From an uncultured Persicobacter sp. (lineage in GTDB: Bacteria > Bacteroidota > Bacteroidia > Cytophagales > Cyclobacteriaceae), in assembly GCA_947498325.1 (NCBI GenBank), contig CANMKE010000023.1, forward strand, positions 1 through 64,000: a stretch of 64,000 bases of DNA, read 5' to 3'. A model generated the notes under the pieces. That model ran no database searches and was not told the DNA's origin. It was given only the letters and a program-made list of their open reading frames with translations. Both the position numbers and the translations under genes were made by a program. Shown here one piece after another: positions 62,577-64,000 of the stretch (position 1 is the stretch's first letter; each line of letters starts with the position of its first letter).

Positions 62577-64000
62577 ATGATAACAATAACAAAACCGGCC
62601 ATGCGTTCTGCATTGCCAACGACAAACAATAAATGGTTCGGAAGTAGCGACAGGCTGTCGTTTTCGGAAGCGGATATACGACGCACTTTGCAGGAATGCA
62701 CCGAGGCAGTGTACATCGTTCGGAATACGGAAGGTGAAGTAGGCCTTGCCTGTGGCATGGGCACGGATAACCCTGCGGACTTGCAGACCTTGGAACTTTT
62801 GGGCATGCTTCCGGCAGTGGATGCCCGACAACTGGGCGATGCAAACTTCCGGAAAACTTATGGCTTGTCCTATAACTATATGGGCGGTGCCATGGCCAAT
62901 GGTATCTCTTCGGAGGATTTGGTGATTGCTTTTGGCAAGGCGGGCATGCTGTGTTCTTTTGGAGCAGGCGGCTTGGTTCCTGCGCGCATCGAGCAGGCGA
63001 TTGACAAGATTCAGGCGGCACTTCCTGAAGGCCCATATGCTTTTAACCTGATCCACAGCCCGAACGAGGAGGCTTTGGAACGGGAGGCTTGCGAGTTGTT
63101 TTTGCGCAAGGGCGTCAAGGTGATTGAGGCTTCGGCTTTTATGGATTTAACAGCGCATGTGGTGCGCTTCCGGGCGGCGGGCTTATCAAGAAATGTAGAT
63201 GGTTCGGTGAAGGTGGGCAACAGGATTATTGCCAAAATTTCCCGACTTGAAGTGGCGGAGAAATTCATGCGTCCGGCACCGGTGGCAATTTTGGAAAAGC
63301 TGGTGGCTGCAGGTCATATTTCGGCTGAGCAGGCAAGTTTAGCGCAGCAATTGCCGGTGGCGGATGATATTACCGTTGAGGCGGATTCTGGTGGGCATAC
63401 GGACAACCGTTCGCTGGTTTGCCTTTTGCCCTCTATTTTGAATTTGAGAAATCAGTTGCAGCAGGAGTTGCAATATCCTGTGGCTGTACGTGTTGGTGCA
63501 GGTGGAGGGATTTCCACCCCGGAATCTACGCTGGGTGCTTTCTCGATGGGTGCCGATTATGTGGTAACCGGTTCCATTAACCAGGCTTGTCTGGAGTCGG
63601 GCTCTTCGGATTATGTTCGAAAAGTATTGGCCAATGCTGGTATGGCGGACATCATGATGGCGCCGGCTTCGGATATGTTCGAGCTGGGCGTAAAATTACA
63701 GGTGCTGAAAAAAGGAACACTGTTCGGTATGCGTGCGCAGAAGCTTTATGACTTCTATCAGCAATATAATGGCATTGATGAGATTCCTGCCAAGGATCGT
63801 GCGGTGCTGGAAAAAACGGTTTTCAAAGATACCCTTGAAAATATCTGGCAGTCATGTGTGTCCTTTTTTGAAGCACGGGACCCTGAGCAAATTATCCGTG
63901 CGAAGGGCAATCCTAAGCGTAAGATGGCTTTGATCTTCCGTTGGTATCTCGGCTTATCGTCGAGCTGGGCAAACAGCGGTGCACAGGGTCGTGAGATGGA
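62577..64000 (+). CDS. pfaD: PUFA synthase enoyl reductase PfaD (cut by window end)
   Basis: The reading frame is open from 62577 to the last base and contains about 475 residues of an expected 540. Two ATG starts are possible, 62577 and 62601, eight codons apart. Motifs of the PfaD family are clear: YNYMGGAMANGI, GKAGMLCSFGAGGLVP, ADDITVEADSGGHTDNR, VGAGGGISTPE, GSINQAC and KRKMALIFRWYLGLSSSW. It is an FMN-dependent enoyl reductase of the nitropropane dioxygenase/FabK fold that works with PfaA and PfaC. The 3' end is outside the window. A REP-like hairpin separates it from pfaC. Confidence 0.95.
   Translation, partial: MITITKPAMRSALPTTNNKWFGSSDRLSFSEADIRRTLQECTEAVYIVRNTEGEVGLACGMGTDNPADLQTLELLGMLPAVDARQLGDANFRKTYGLSYNYMGGAMANGISSEDLVIAFGKAGMLCSFGAGGLVPARIEQAIDKIQAALPEGPYAFNLIHSPNEEALEREACELFLRKGVKVIEASAFMDLTAHVVRFRAAGLSRNVDGSVKVGNRIIAKISRLEVAEKFMRPAPVAILEKLVAAGHISAEQASLAQQLPVADDITVEADSGGHTDNRSLVCLLPSILNLRNQLQQELQYPVAVRVGAGGGISTPESTLGAFSMGADYVVTGSINQACLESGSSDYVRKVLANAGMADIMMAPASDMFELGVKLQVLKKGTLFGMRAQKLYDFYQQYNGIDEIPAKDRAVLEKTVFKDTLENIWQSCVSFFEARDPEQIIRAKGNPKRKMALIFRWYLGLSSSWANSGAQGREM

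Noticed and set aside
1-64000. tRNA, rRNA, insertion-sequence transposase or prophage genes
   Set aside because: All longer gaps were read for cloverleaf-like and transposase-like sequence and none was convincing.

Overview
The window reads as chromosomal DNA of a marine-type Bacteroidota, most likely order Cytophagales. The evidence is TonB-dependent receptors with a carboxypeptidase-like N-terminal domain, type IX secretion (T9SS) sorting domains of both the CHU_C and the short C-terminal type, PorP/SprF proteins, a propeller-type membrane regulator, -7 promoter boxes of the form TAnnTTTG, and starts without Shine-Dalgarno sequences. The genus cannot be fixed from the sequence. No rRNA, tRNA, CRISPR array, transposase or phage gene was seen.

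Layout. 1-1075 is a tandem array of about 187-bp units, each with two opposed REP-like hairpins. 1.4-12 kb holds a helical-repeat protein, a TonB receptor/lipoprotein pair, an orphan hybrid-free sensor kinase with a small partner, a DEAD-box RNA helicase and a YebC regulator. 13-20 kb is a T9SS pair: a giant Ig/Calx-beta adhesin with a CHU_C tail and a PorP/SprF barrel fused to an OmpA domain. 20-37 kb carries a secreted six-hairpin glycosidase, helical and small membrane proteins, a propeller/HTH regulator preceded by three matching operator-like boxes, a MopE/TSP3 calcium-type repeat protein, an MFS transporter, a periplasmic thioredoxin-fold protein, small lipoproteins and a porin. 37-41 kb is a lesion-bypass pair (short DnaE-type polymerase and DinB) under one promoter with a palindromic operator. 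41.5-47.3 kb has a PLP decarboxylase, a duplicated 192-bp terminator-like RNA element, a tightly overlapping three-gene operon (Lgt-like transferase, multi-cluster radical SAM enzyme resembling tetraether lipid synthase, 59-aa membrane protein) and an EamA permease.

47.7-64 kb is a polyunsaturated fatty acid (PUFA) / secondary lipid synthase locus: pfaA (KS-AT-five ACPs), a KR-DH reading frame, pfaC (KS-CLF-AT-DH-DH) and pfaD (enoyl reductase, cut by the window end). The genes are separated by REP-like hairpins with compensatory base changes. No PfaB-type separate acyltransferase and no phosphopantetheinyl transferase are in the window; the acyltransferase sits inside PfaC.

The most striking observation is at the end of pfaA. 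The ketoreductase-dehydratase half, normally part of the same PfaA polypeptide, lies in the -1 frame. Just before the pfaA stop codon is the in-register slippery heptamer G GGA AAG (52782-52788), then a 6-nt spacer and a perfect 7-bp GC-rich stem-loop. The -1 frame is open straight through into the KR-DH reading frame. This fits a programmed -1 ribosomal frameshift making two PfaA forms from one gene; an indel or a sequencing error at the same point is the main alternative. The second candidate for something new is the Lgt-like/radical SAM/small membrane protein operon, which may modify membrane lipids.
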